Assembly: GCA_016859345.1 (NCBI GenBank)
Contig: CM029115.1
Span: forward strand, 9,692,501-9,756,500
Origin: Istiophorus platypterus
Taxonomy: Eukaryota; Chordata; Actinopteri; Istiophoriformes; Istiophoridae
Length of the DNA: 64,000 nt
Direction of reading: 5' to 3'
Shown in pieces: positions 51,838 through 63,094 of this stretch. The number at the start of each line of letters is the position of its first letter. The stretch's first letter is position 1. A program made the translations under genes and the position numbers. The notes under the pieces are model-generated. The model was given only the letters and a program-made list of their open reading frames with translations, had not been told where the DNA came from and did not search any database.

Positions 51838-54800
51838 ATGAAACTGCCCTGTGGAGACACCTTCCTATTTCGAGGTATGAAGTTGAAGACGATGCCGCAT
51901 GAATTACTGTCACAAAACACAGTCAAGCCGGAGACTAGAAGACAACTTCTAGACATGGGTGAGTATTATTTTTATCTTGATTGAAGCCAGATATTTTTCA
52001 TATTAACTGTTTTCTGTGCTTACTATAACATGTTAAACACCATATAGATTTAGTTATACTGAACCTGATAAATAATTAATAAATAATTCTTTAGATGACC
52101 TTGTTTATAAAGTATATGAAAAACCCACCGCTTTTGCAGAAGTAAATTAGCGTACATCTCATTAATGTGTGTAAGAGCAAACCATTTTGATTTAGAAAGC
52201 TCAGGAATGTCTCAGGAATGAATTCTTAACCTCAATCTTAAACGAGTGCCGAGAATTACTGATCAAAAAAATTTGACTGACATGAATATCGGACAAAAAT
52301 ACCTTTCTAAAAGCTTTTATACATAAAGTTAAACATCCATATGAAGTAACAGCACATGTTCGAAACAGTCTATCAAAAATATTCGTTCGACACATGAAAT
52401 GGAGAAGTTAGAGGCTACTGAAAGCAGAATTAAAGGTTCAAGCCACAGCACAGGAAATAAGAGATCTCAAAAGAGAAGCATATTGGTTTTGCACACAAGT
52501 AATATCACCGTGGGTGGAGGGATACTAGGTATTGCTCTGACAGTTTTTGAAGAATGACATTTTTATCACTCTCAGAATTACATTTCATTGCCAGGCCTTG
52601 GGATTTTGAATGTACATGTTTTATTTTCCTCATAAAATACACTGAAAAACAAAAACACCCAACCATCACCTCCAAAAAAAACAATACAAATAGAAATAGG
52701 CTTCAAGAAATGGAAATAAGATGTACAGTATTTCTCAATATATCGTTTTCCACTACCGATGGTAGTATTATGTACTTTTTTCTTCAAACACCGTAGTTTG
52801 TGTCCTACAATATCATACAGTACAGCTTACAAGCGGTTATGTTCATGAGCAGGAAGTGGTTTTGCAACCTGTGGTTTTATATCAGGCTCAGTTGACAATA
52901 TGTTCCACAGATTTCTATTTTTTTGCTGATGGATCACTTGATCATTGAACAAATTCTGAAAACTACAACATAGCCAGCAGTGATGTCAGTTTTACTGCTT
53001 TCTTAAAATGAACATATATACATAAATATGTAAATATTTTCAGAATATACATATAATTATTGTGTCTTGAAGTTAAGAACTGTTTGGCTTCTCCATTGTG
53101 GTTTCTTGAATCCAAATTCGCACACATTTTTTGGGTGAAGTGGTAAATCTTGTCCCTGTAATGTGTATTTTTGTAGCTCAGGAAGACCAGAGTGAGACAT
53201 CACAACAAACAGCTGCCAGTGATGAAGAGAAGGAGATGATGAAGCAGGTACTAACTTCAGTCACTGCTGATAAAATGTCAGTTGTCCTTCTGGTAGCAGG
53301 CTGGGCAATTTCCATCAGTTACAGTTAATCAGTAACTACAGACATGACTACTCAGAATGAGTTATGTGTTGTGTTTTCATTTCCCTTTTTTAGTGAATCT
53401 GAGATGTGGCAAATTTTCTAAGTGTTGATTGTGTGCGTGTACAGTTGTTTTATCTTGATAGCAGATTGTGAAATGAGTAACAAGGAAGAAGTGATTCTTC
53501 TTTGTATTATGATGGGACTATGAAACAGACATATATCTCACTTACCGCAATATTTCATTACACACACAAAAAAACTGCAGGAGGCCCTCACAGCCATTAT
53601 TCTGGTAACTGAAATGAGAGGTACAATATGAGAAACACAAATTAGCTCATCAAATTTCCAAGACTGATGTTAGTTGAAAGACTGGTGGTTTCTGTGGTGA
53701 CTTCTAGCCTGCCGATAGCATCGATCTTGCACGCCACTGGCAATCATTGCAAGAGTCACATATCAACACATTGACATCAACATCACCCACACGATTTTCC
53801 AAAAAAATTTCACCCAACTGAATGTTTCACAATGATATTCGCTCTCTGGTGTAGAGTGAAATCTGCATTTTGCGGCTCAGAGTGCAAAGATTTCCTGTTG
53901 GCATCCATTCATGCAAAAAACCTGTGAGGTTTTGTGAAATGGATGAACGTGAATCAGTGGCTGAAAATAAATATGCCCTTTATGAATACCGCCTAATTTT
54001 ATGCATTATACGCGGGTAAATTTAGCAATTTCACCTGCCATAGCTGCCGCCCTCACATAACTTTGGATGCGAATGCAAATAAAGTCTTGGCACATGTTCA
54101 GCATTTATCAACCAATTGCTGCCCTGGTAATACAGGAAATTCAAATGAGGTGTGGGAAGTAAAATTTTCACACATCTCTTCTTACAGACAATACAAAACA
54201 TCTTCCTCATTGACATGTATCTCCCAAGTGATACAGAATAACAATGGAAAGTCAGTGGGGTCGGCTGTTAGCTGGGAACAGCAGTGTGGAGCTGCTTGCC
54301 GGTGACTCAGTTGGGGCCATCTTGGTTAGAGGCCTGCACCTTCACTATTACTCACTCTAGAAGCTTACTTCTCGGAACCAGGAACCGCATAGAGGAACTT
54401 GATTCAATATGAAACCACCTTGAGCTGTTTTGTTGTACAATGACTGCCACAGGAATAAAACAGCTTCTGGTGTGTGATGATTCAAAGTAAAATATTGACA
54501 TTGTCCATTCTAGGTCTCTTTTTACATCCAGTCTATCGAAATTGATAAACTCAGTGGCAAAGTGAGATTTCACATTCAAATATCTGGCATGAAATACCAT
54601 TACCATTAATTTCACTGCAGTGACACAAGTCACTATATTAGCTTTTGTGCTGTATAAGCCAGTGTTCACAGAACAGGACTAATATTGTTGCTGTGAAAAA
54701 CTGACTGAAACTGAAATAACTGATGTTTAGTTCTTCAACACGCTGTATATCGTCTACATCACAAAGCTATAAGGTTAAGTTCCCAGCTTGCGCCTGCACC

Positions 54801-57800
54801 AGATTTTCTTATTCAAGTTTAAAAAGGACTATTACATTATCAAACTCAGAATATTATCATGGTTAAAGTCGAGAAACGGTATCGCTTTCATCAGCAGCTT
54901 CCCTTCTTACATTTTGGTTATTTTACACTTCTGCTCCTGTAATCTTTCTAACTGATGGTTTTAATTCTGCATGCCTTCACTGTTTCATTTCTGCTTTCTT
55001 TCAAACCACAAATAGTGACATTGTCAATTTCTTACACTGGACTTCTCGGTAGTCTGGTTTGTAACGCTTGAGAATTCCATGGTATCTTAAAATCTTTCTC
55101 AATGTTGCTAACACAATTTCTGCAGAAATAAAGCAAAAATGCAGCCACATGTTTAGAGATATTATTGTAATGCAGTTTTTTTTTTTATTTTCCAACACTT
55201 GGCTTCTCATCAGTCACCACTGGTTTATATTGTTTGAAACATTTTATCTATAAATTCCTTCTCTTGGCTTATGTTTGTTTTTCAAAGTGACATTTATGAT
55301 ACCAGAGACTGACAACTCTAGACCAAAAACCCCACAAGTCTGCTGCTATCTCTGCAGACAGGATGTATAGCGGTTATCTATTGAAAGTAGCGGTAAAACC
55401 CTACTCTGATTTTGATGTTTCATTTTAACATTTTGTCCCATGAGATGACTGAATGTCTTTTTCCCATCTATGATAATACTGTCAACTGTAAAACAGGTTA
55501 ACACATCAGTGCAGCGGACCATGTCCGATTTACAGGAGCTGCTTGGTTTTGATGCAAAACACACGCTTAGACATGTTCTCTCTCTCTATATGCTAGGCTT
55601 CTCCCCCCATTATTGAGATTCATGACTCTACAACTGAATGTGATGAAGAGGCCAGGTCCAATCTAGTGCAGATGGAGGAGAAGGTCTTTGTGTCAAGTCT
55701 GCACTCTTTTATGAAGGACAAAGGCTCACCCATAGAGAGGATCCCACATCTCGGCTTCAAACAGAGTAAGTTTATGCTCATTTGCACCATGCTCTGTGTT
55801 GCATGAACAAAATATTCACCTGGAAAATAATCAGATTCTAATCTGTGTTATTTTCACTCTCAGTTAATCTTTGGAGGATCTACAAAGCTGTTGAGAAACG
55901 TGGGGGCTATGATTTAGTAAGTACAAATTTTTATTATTCAACTATTGTTCACAGTCCTTTGGTCTACAAGTTTCTCAGTGGAAAATAGGCCAGGTTCTGC
56001 AACGTGGTGGTTTTTACCAAACTAGGGGACTTTTAGACTTCTAAGTTTTCAATCCACAACCACCACATATCCAGAACCACCTCATAGTGCAGGTTTGTTT
56101 TTGACAATGACAACGTGGAACTAGTCATGAGACTGCAACGCATGTTAAAATAGCACAAGTGCATTACAGAGGCTCTAGATAGAGTTGACCGTCACCTCTC
56201 TCACCACCATGTCCCTAGGTTGACTACAATATAAACCGCCTACACATGTATATATTTAAAAATGAAAGTGCTCTCTCAGTACTGAAAACCTGCAGACATG
56301 GCATTTAAAGGCTAACCTGACATCGCCTTCCTTTAAAACTTTTTTAAACTAAATCTGAAAGCAGGTACACTGGCGCCCAAGCACTTCATGCAATGAGGAA
56401 TCAAAGGGCCGCAGTCTTGTGGCAAGTTAAGAGTGTGCACGCAACAGCTAAATACAATAAAATGAGGGAGCACAATCTAGTAATAAGTGAACCTGGTTAG
56501 ACTTTAAACACTATCGCCTCAGTGCAATTTGAAATGAATTACAAAAAACAGTACGAAAACAAAGATGATAATTTATAAAATGGTGGTTTCCTCATTTTGT
56601 GGCCCTCTGTTGGCCTTTGGACCCTAAGAAGCCCTGTAGGTAATACTAGGGGAAGAGATCATGAGCCTTTTTGCATCACTGTGTTTTTCCTAAAAGCTGT
56701 CACTTTCCTCTCTCACTTTAAAAAAAAAAAAAAGGTTATCGCATTGATTATGGACTCGAACTGTTCTAAATGTGCATTTTTTCCCCCCACTGTGTTGACC
56801 AACAGGTGACGGCACAGCGTCTTTGGAAGAAAGTATATGATGAGCTGGGAGGAAGTCCGGGTAGCACCAGTGCTGCTACTTGCACACGCAGACACTATGA
56901 GAGGTGATTATGATTCCTTTTCCAACTAACCTGTCGATTCAATCAGCATGTGAGATGATTCATAATCAGGAATGTCTTCCTTTAGGCTCGTGCTGCCCTT
57001 TGAAAGACACATAAAAGGAGAGGAAGACAAACCTATGCCGCCAAGCAAACCACGCAAGCCATATAAGAGAAACTTGGATGGCAAGGTCAACAAGGCTGAG
57101 GTTAAGAGGAAAAGGACGCAGTCGGACAGAGAGATAGATTCTGAGGTAACATATATCTCTGAAAAAAGTCTTAAAAAAGAGAGAAAATTTTGCTCTACCC
57201 CTAATACATGTAATGTTTAAAAAGAAAATATCCCCTGTATTATTTTATAGATACTTACCCAGAGGAGCCCGGAGCCTTCCTGCCAAAGTGAAGCAGTGAT
57301 GCATCCTCACTCTGCTCTCTGGGCTGCTTCCTCTGACACACACTATCCCGACTGTTCTCAGCCAAACAGAGGCCCCGTCGATATTTGTGCTCCGGTCTAT
57401 TCCCACCTTCTCCCGGTTCCAACATCCAGCCCATGGACTGCTCACATCCCATCTGCTGCAGGGGAGGTCATCTCTCCTCTGGAGAAAAAAAAGCGAATGG
57501 CTCAGGCAAGCCTCAATATGCCCCCGAGTCCACAGAGTGACGATAAAGAAAGGCCCTCCGTCATCCGCTGTTCCCAGTCTCCGGCGCGGGCTTTTTTCAG
57601 CCAGAACTGCAACTCCTCTGATGGCTCCCCGCTCCCTTTATCCTCCTCCTCCTCCCGCAGCCCTTCCCCTTACTCTGTTTCATCAGAGGACAGTCCAGCA
57701 GGGAATGAAGATAAACCTGCATTAAGCTCAGAATTGAGACAAAACTTTTCTAGCTCTGTTAAAAATACATCAAACAGTATTGAGGCCAACAAGTCTGTGA

Positions 57801-58474
57801 GCTGCACTCAGATGTCCCAAGACCTTGCAGGACTGAGTAAAGACATTACTCATGTCAGCTCCCAACCACTGACCGCTGACTCAATAAAAAGCCAAATTAA
57901 AGACTCTGCCTGGAAGCCAATCCACAAAGGGAGTGGCAAACATTTCACCCATCCTTTCCTCTCAACATCTACCTCTAGCTTCACCAAAGTTATTCCAAAA
58001 TCTGTGCAGCTTTTACGGCCCGCTCCTATTCGGCCGAGTTATAAAATCCACCAGAACAGGTTGTTGCAGCAGGACGACCCTCTGACTTGTGCGAAGAAGC
58101 TGAACAACATGGCTCCGTGGCTTTATCAGACAGAGAAAAGGGAGAAATCCAGGACGTTGCTTCAAAAAGTTCCTCCCAATCAGCAGAGTCTGTCCCATTC
58201 CACTGCTACCCTGCCGGTGTCGTGCGCGCTGTCAAGTTACGACAAATCGGGGAGAGACTCTCGGCACCAGCCTCAATTTCACCCAGTGTTTCTCCCGAAC
58301 AGAATGAGACTACCTCAATCCCAGCTAATGTACCGCCATATACCAGTGGGTCCAGCTCAGTCTGCGCTCATTGGGTCTGCTGTTTACCAATATCCCTACT
58401 CCATTCCTCTGCTAAATCCCCAAACTGGATATACCCTACCTGCCATGAATTCCATTTATCCTCATAAGCTCTGA
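51838..58474 (+). CDS. arid6: ARID-domain transcription regulator, probably ARID6
   Basis: Seven coding exons: up to 51958, 53177-53247, 55597-55765, 55864-55916, 56806-56903, 56986-57145 and 57251-58474. All have GT..AG borders. From the ATG at 51955 the product has 592 residues. Three in-frame ATGs upstream in exon 1 (51838, 51877, 51892) allow up to 631; an in-frame stop sits at 51781. The ARID DNA-binding domain spans about residues 49-142 (592-aa numbering): EEKVFVSSLHSFMKDKG, IPHLGF, LWRIYKAVEKRGGYDLV, LWKKVYDELGG, TRRHYERLVLPFERH. A basic Lys/Arg stretch follows (about 150-180), probably nuclear localisation. The 407-residue last exon is Ser/Pro-rich, low in structure, and ends YPHKL. 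The ARID is of the ARID5 type. The small size and last-exon layout suggest the ARID6 gene known in fish, but an ARID5-like paralogue remains possible. Confidence 0.85.
51959..53176 (+). other. arid6: ARID gene intron 1
   Basis: A 1.2-kb AT-rich intron. Nothing coding seen; the short frames within it are not splice-compatible with the ARID protein. Confidence 0.85.
53248..55596 (+). other. arid6: ARID gene intron 2
   Basis: A 2.3-kb intron. Around 53700-54050 the sequence is complex and may be conserved, but I see no identifiable element. The acceptor is preceded by a good TCTCTCTC pyrimidine tract. Confidence 0.85.
55917..56805 (+). other. arid6: ARID gene intron 4
   Basis: An 889-bp intron between the two halves of the ARID domain. 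It contains a short A run (56721-56733) and no other recognisable feature. Confidence 0.9.
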
Positions 58475-59191
58475 TCTTTTTTAAATTTTGTTTCTTAGCT
58501 CTAAACTTTAAAATTGTTAATTGTCAAAAAAAAAAAAAAAAACCAACAACAAAAAAAAACACAGTTCATCTTTACAGTGAAGAAGGCAGCCACTGAGCTT
58601 GCTGGCCCACTTTTTGTTATGCTCAGTGTAATTTTGGTGAGGCCTTGCTTTTATTTTAAAGATGACAGACTCTGATTTTTATCATACTGGACTGAAAGGA
58701 GATGAAGTCACAGCAGTGATGGCTAGGGAAATTTATGTGTCACTGTGAAACTGGCTGAGTTGTCCAAGTGCTTCACACAAGTGTGTGTGTTTTTTTTTTT
58801 TTAAATACTCACAGCAGAACTGTGAAAATAATCAGAAACTGCGTGAGATATTTCTTTTGCTATGACTTACACTGGTGTATCATGTAAACTTGAAATGTGA
58901 AAGTAATAAAATTAGCTTGACTGTTATTTACCCCTTTTTTGTTAATGTCCCTTTACACAATTACATGTACAGAGGAAAATGTACAAATTTCAATGACATA
59001 TCTTTATGCATAGGACAAATTCACAATAGATTTAGTGAAAATCCAGTTCAGGTAAAGACAGAGATTTGAAATTCAGATTTTGTCACAGTTCTTCCACATT
59101 TGTCTTCATTTGTACAATTTTAATATTTTGTCTTTGAAAGCTAAGAACTTCTTGTACTGTTCTCCATTGTACTGTATTGTAAAGTATGTTA

Positions 59192-59197
59192 AATAAA
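59192..59197 (+). terminator. arid6: Candidate ARID-gene poly(A) signal
   Basis: AATAAA about 720 bases after the stop codon, followed by a T/G-rich stretch. An alternative AATAAA is at 58905-58910. Confidence 0.5.
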
Positions 59198-60334
59198 ATT
59201 ATATTGTATGAATACAGTACAGTGTTAACTATTTTTAAAAATATTACATGCAGATCTGTCATTCAAATGTGTTTAAATGGAAAGTAAGTAAATAATTATG
59301 AATAAATAACAAAATAAACACAAAAACCTCAAAAACCTTGGATTGTATGTCCCTATTTATTGAAATATTACGGATTTCTCCACAACACAAAAAGTATCAT
59401 ACAAATTTTCAACGAAACAGCATTAATTTTGATTAAAAAGAAAAAAAAATTCAATTGTTGATAGATTTCTGTAATCAATTCTTCCATCATTTTAAGTTTT
59501 TAGAATTCATTTTTAAGTTGATTTTTAATTTGTGAGTGAGTCTCACCATCAGGATTATTTTTATTGTTTCATGTGTTTTGGTTTTTTTTTTAAGAGAGGC
59601 AAAGGCACTCCAATATAAATAAAGCTAATCAGCTAATAAGATTATAACTTAGGACATTAATAAGTAAAAATATGATGACAAAATAGGAAGGATGATTCTG
59701 TATTTTTAAATGCATCATTGCACACAGTTGTGGGCAGTCCTTGGCATGAACGCCGGCTGTGTTATTAGATTCTGTTGACTGCAGCTCTCCAAGTTGTGGT
59801 GTGAGCTGGCTACAATCCAAATGTCTGATGTTGCACAGATAAGCCCAGAGGAAGCTGCTGTAAGAACTGATATGCAGTACTGAGCATCACTGCCTCACAG
59901 TGGCAATGCCACAACGGATGCAAGATCATTGCTGGTGAAGAAGAGCAATGAAGAAGGAAGAGCGAAACGGACCAATGAGTTCCTGCTGTTGGCCACAGTA
60001 TGGTCTGAAACAGCTTTGACTAACTGAGCAGAAGATGTAATCTCTCTTAAGCTCGCTCGAGCTGAGACACACACGGGTGAAAGAGAGTGAGAGCAGACAT
60101 AAATTGTTGCAGAATTTTTTTTCCTTGTTTCTCTGTGTAAGTAATCAGTCCAGACTAATGAGTCATAGACTGCGCATACTTCCACACCCCGTGCTTCCAT
60201 TGCCTACAGCCAGGAGTTGTAACCTGTTAATAACATTAACATTTTTAATCTTATTTCAATTGCATTTTTCATGCAGTGTACATTCACCCCCCCCCCCCGT
60301 CCTTCACTCTAATGATACTTACGTAAAAATGCAA

Positions 60335-60432
60335 TTTGTTGCACCATCTAATACTCATACTCCTGCTGTGACGCCATTAGATGGTGCAATTGTTGCACCA
60401 TCTAATTCTCATACTCCTACTGTAACACCATC
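60335..60432. repeat. 54-bp tandem duplication with interleaved inverted 14-mers
   Basis: TTGCACCATCTAAT occurs at 60339-60352 and 60393-60406, exactly 54 bases apart. Its exact reverse complement, ATTAGATGGTGCAA, lies between them at 60376-60389. The flanking text (CTCATACTCCT.CTGT.AC.CCAT) is also repeated with a few substitutions. The locus is therefore both a tandem repeat and a potential cruciform. Confidence 0.93.
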
Positions 60433-60729
60433 GGGAACCTACGCATTCCTCAAGAATCGCAACATGCAATATTTTGGTAATAACAGAGGACTGTTTAACA
60501 GAGGACCGTGAGGACTCCGGTGCCTTTATAACGCCATTATTGAAAGATCTGTGTCCAAACATTGAGGCTCTCGGGAAGCACCGCAGCAGTGTTAAAATCT
60601 CGCCTCCAGCGGCGGTGGAAAGCAAAAACCTTTCGCCAACCATTATGAAACACTACGCCCTCAGTGTCCATGCGCTCCGTCGTTTGATCGTACGGCCCAT
60701 TCATTGCGCACAGCCTGTGAGCGACCTTG

Positions 60730-61007
60730 CCTTGTAGGCTCAGCGCAGGGGAAACTTTAACCCTCGCCGCTTTCTCGCGAGTTTTCGTCTGCCGTGGCGC
60801 CAATGAACAGGAAGTCAAACAAAAACACGCGGACTCGCTGCCGCTTCTCGTCTCTTTAGCCAGAAACTGTAACTTAATGACGCCGCGGCGGCTTTAAATT
60901 TATTAAGAAACTAAACGAACTGTTTTTTTTTTTTTTGCTTCTGCTGAGCTTCGTCGTTTCGTCTTTTTTTTTTCTCTTTATTTCTTTTTGCCTCGCAAAG
61001 GAAAACT
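60730..61007 (+). promoter_or_regulatory. gins4: gins4 promoter / 5' UTR
   Basis: CpG-rich sequence with TCTCGCGA (60773-60780), an E2F-like GGCGCCAA (60796-60803, TTGGCGCC on the other strand) overlapping a CCAAT box (60800-60804), and pyrimidine tracts close to the ATG. No TATA box. E2F plus CCAAT is typical of S-phase replication genes, in keeping with the product. Confidence 0.6.
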
Positions 61008-63094
61008 ATGTCTGACCCGTCGTCCGACGACGCGACCCCGGACGACGGCCAGGAGGACGTGATGACCCCGGCGGAGCTGATCGCCAAACTGGAAGAAGTG
61101 AGCTGACGCTAACTAAACGGTCTTTAGCGACACGTTTGGCCGCGGACCTCGCACCGTCCCCCTCTGAATCTCTTGACTTTCTGTGCGTCGCAGGCTTGGC
61201 TGAACGAGAAGTTCTCCCCGGAGCTGCTGGAGAGCAGGTCGGAGGTGGTGGAGTGTGTGATGGAGCAGCTGACTCACATGGTGAGTTCAGCGGGGAATAC
61301 CTCCCCGTCCGCGGGCTGTGTTTACTGTGCGTTCGCGTCCCACCCACGCTGATAAATTGCCGCACAAGTAAAAGCCCTTCGTTCAAAACGATTTGTAATA
61401 TTAAAAGTGAAAGTACTCATTCCGTTGGGTGGTTTAAGGTTTAATGAGTAAAAAGCGCAATATGTCCTTCAGAAATACAGAGGTGTGGAAATATAAATGA
61501 GAGAAATACAGAAATAGTCTACCTCGACATTTTTGCGTAGGCGTAGCCCTGGAAGAAAAGTAATTCATCTCCAGTTAAACTGTCGATTATCTATCTGTAA
61601 ATGTAGGAAATAGTGAACAGGGTGGAACAGAAAATAGCAACAAATCTGGTCCTTGCTTTTGAGAAGCTGGAACAAATAAATATTTGATTTTTTTTTCTTC
61701 TTCTTAAAAAGATTATCTGAATCAGAATCTGATCTTTTGGCACTCACTTTATTGTAGGGCGAACCAAATTTTAAAACAAATTATATGCTTGAGAAATCCA
61801 TCAAATAAACATGCAACATGTTATCAGGGCACCTGCTCGCTTTACATATTTCTTGGCGATGAAAAATAAATATTCTTCAGTTGCTTAAATAAATGTGAAT
61901 CTCTGCGCTTACGTCACATTATATGATACTTGTAAATTAATCAACAAGAAGTCCTACAAAGATCTTAGAACCTTTTTTTAAGTCATTACATGTAGTCCTA
62001 TGCAATTTAGTTTGCATTACCATGCTGAGTAACAAACAAATATCTGAATCTTTTGTGTAGATAGATTTCTCATAGCCTTGTTGTGACCTTTATTCCAACA
62101 GGAAGCCAACTTGCAGCGGGTGAAGAAAGGTGATGCAAAGGCCAGCATCCATCGCATGGAAATAGATAGGATCCGCTTTGTTCTGAGCAGCTACCTGCGC
62201 TCACGTTTGCAAAAAGTCAGTCAAGTCGACCAATACAGTGTGCAAAATAAAGCTCCTGTCTCACTCAGTGCTTGTTGACTAAATTGTATGATTTAATTTT
62301 TTTTTTTAAATGTTCCATGCCTAGATTGAAAAGTTTTTCCCGCATGTCCTGGAGAGGGAAAAGTCTCGAGGTGAGGGAGAGCCCTCTCTGCTTTCACCTG
62401 AGGAATTTGCCTTTGCTAAAGAGTGAGTATGGTAAAATAAGGTCAGAGTTGTTTAAAATACTTATTTTTTTGTGGCACTTGAGATTAAAAACAAGTTTGT
62501 CTTGCATACAGGTACTATGCAAACACAGAGACATACCTGAAGGCTGTAGCACTTAGGCGCATGCCCTCCAACCTACAGACGGTGGATATGCTCAAAGCAG
62601 GTAGAATCTCTTCTAGTGTTACTGCAAAGGCTCTTGTGCTATCTGTTTGTTCCTAGATGACCCAAGCCCCAAATAAGGCTATTGGCATGTGCTGGCAGTT
62701 GGTGACATTTTCACTGACCAGGACATTAAATCCAATGTATTCTAATGTCATCCCAGTGCCTGAGCCCTGCTTGGATTCCTTTGTGTTTCTGCGGGTGAAG
62801 GAGAGACAGGAAAACATCTTGGTCGAGCCTGAAACAGATGACCAGAGGTACATAATGCATCAGTGTTTCACTTGAAGTGTCACTGTTTTCTAAACCCAGT
62901 AGATGGCAGTGTTACCTTTTCCCATTCCATACTGTCATATTTTTCTGCATGGATACTAACACACCTGATGTTATCTCTTCTGTGTCTCTTCTATCAGAGA
63001 GTATGTTGTGGATCTTGATGAGGGCTCTCAGCACCTAATGCGGTATCGAACTATAGCACCACTTGTTTCAAGTGGAGCTGTGCAGTTAATTTGA
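61008..63094 (+). CDS. gins4: GINS complex subunit 4 (SLD5)
   Basis: Seven coding exons: 61008-61097, 61194-61280, 62102-62215, 62325-62422, 62512-62600, 62757-62847 and 62998-63094. They give 221 residues (human 223). SLD5 with PSF1, PSF2 and PSF3 forms GINS, part of the CMG helicase that opens DNA at replication forks in the nucleus. Family features, in order: MTPAELIAKLEEAWLNEKFSPELL in the N-terminal A domain; VECVMEQL; then the helical IHRMEIDRIRFVLSSYLRSRL segment, typical of SLD5; FPHVL; LSPEEFAFAKEYY; and a C-terminal B domain with VPEPCLDSFVFLRVKE and LDEGSQHLMRYRTIAPLVSSGAVQLI. The start is the first ATG after the CpG-rich 5' UTR and matches the family (MS.. acidic). All splice sites are GT..AG and keep frame. 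Confidence 0.95.
61281..62101 (+). other. gins4: gins4 intron 2
   Basis: An 821-bp AT-rich intron with nothing recognisable beyond simple T/C runs. Confidence 0.9.

Larger units (their letters stand above)
58475..60730 (+). other. ARID gene 3' UTR and intergenic DNA before gins4
   Basis: AT-rich 3' sequence with poly(A) signals at 58905-58910 and 59192-59197, then about 1.5 kb without a gene. A tandem duplication with inverted motifs lies at 60335-60432, preceded by a C12 run (60287-60298). Open frames here are short and lack homologous features. Confidence 0.6.

Noticed and set aside
57387..57725. Overlapping open frames within the last ARID exon (also 58087-58467)
   Set aside because: They are out-of-frame shadows of the 407-residue coding exon.
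60077..60511. 144-codon open frame containing the 54-bp repeat
   Set aside because: Not called as a gene: it includes a poly-C run, has no homologous motif and no supported splice sites. The repeat is reported separately.
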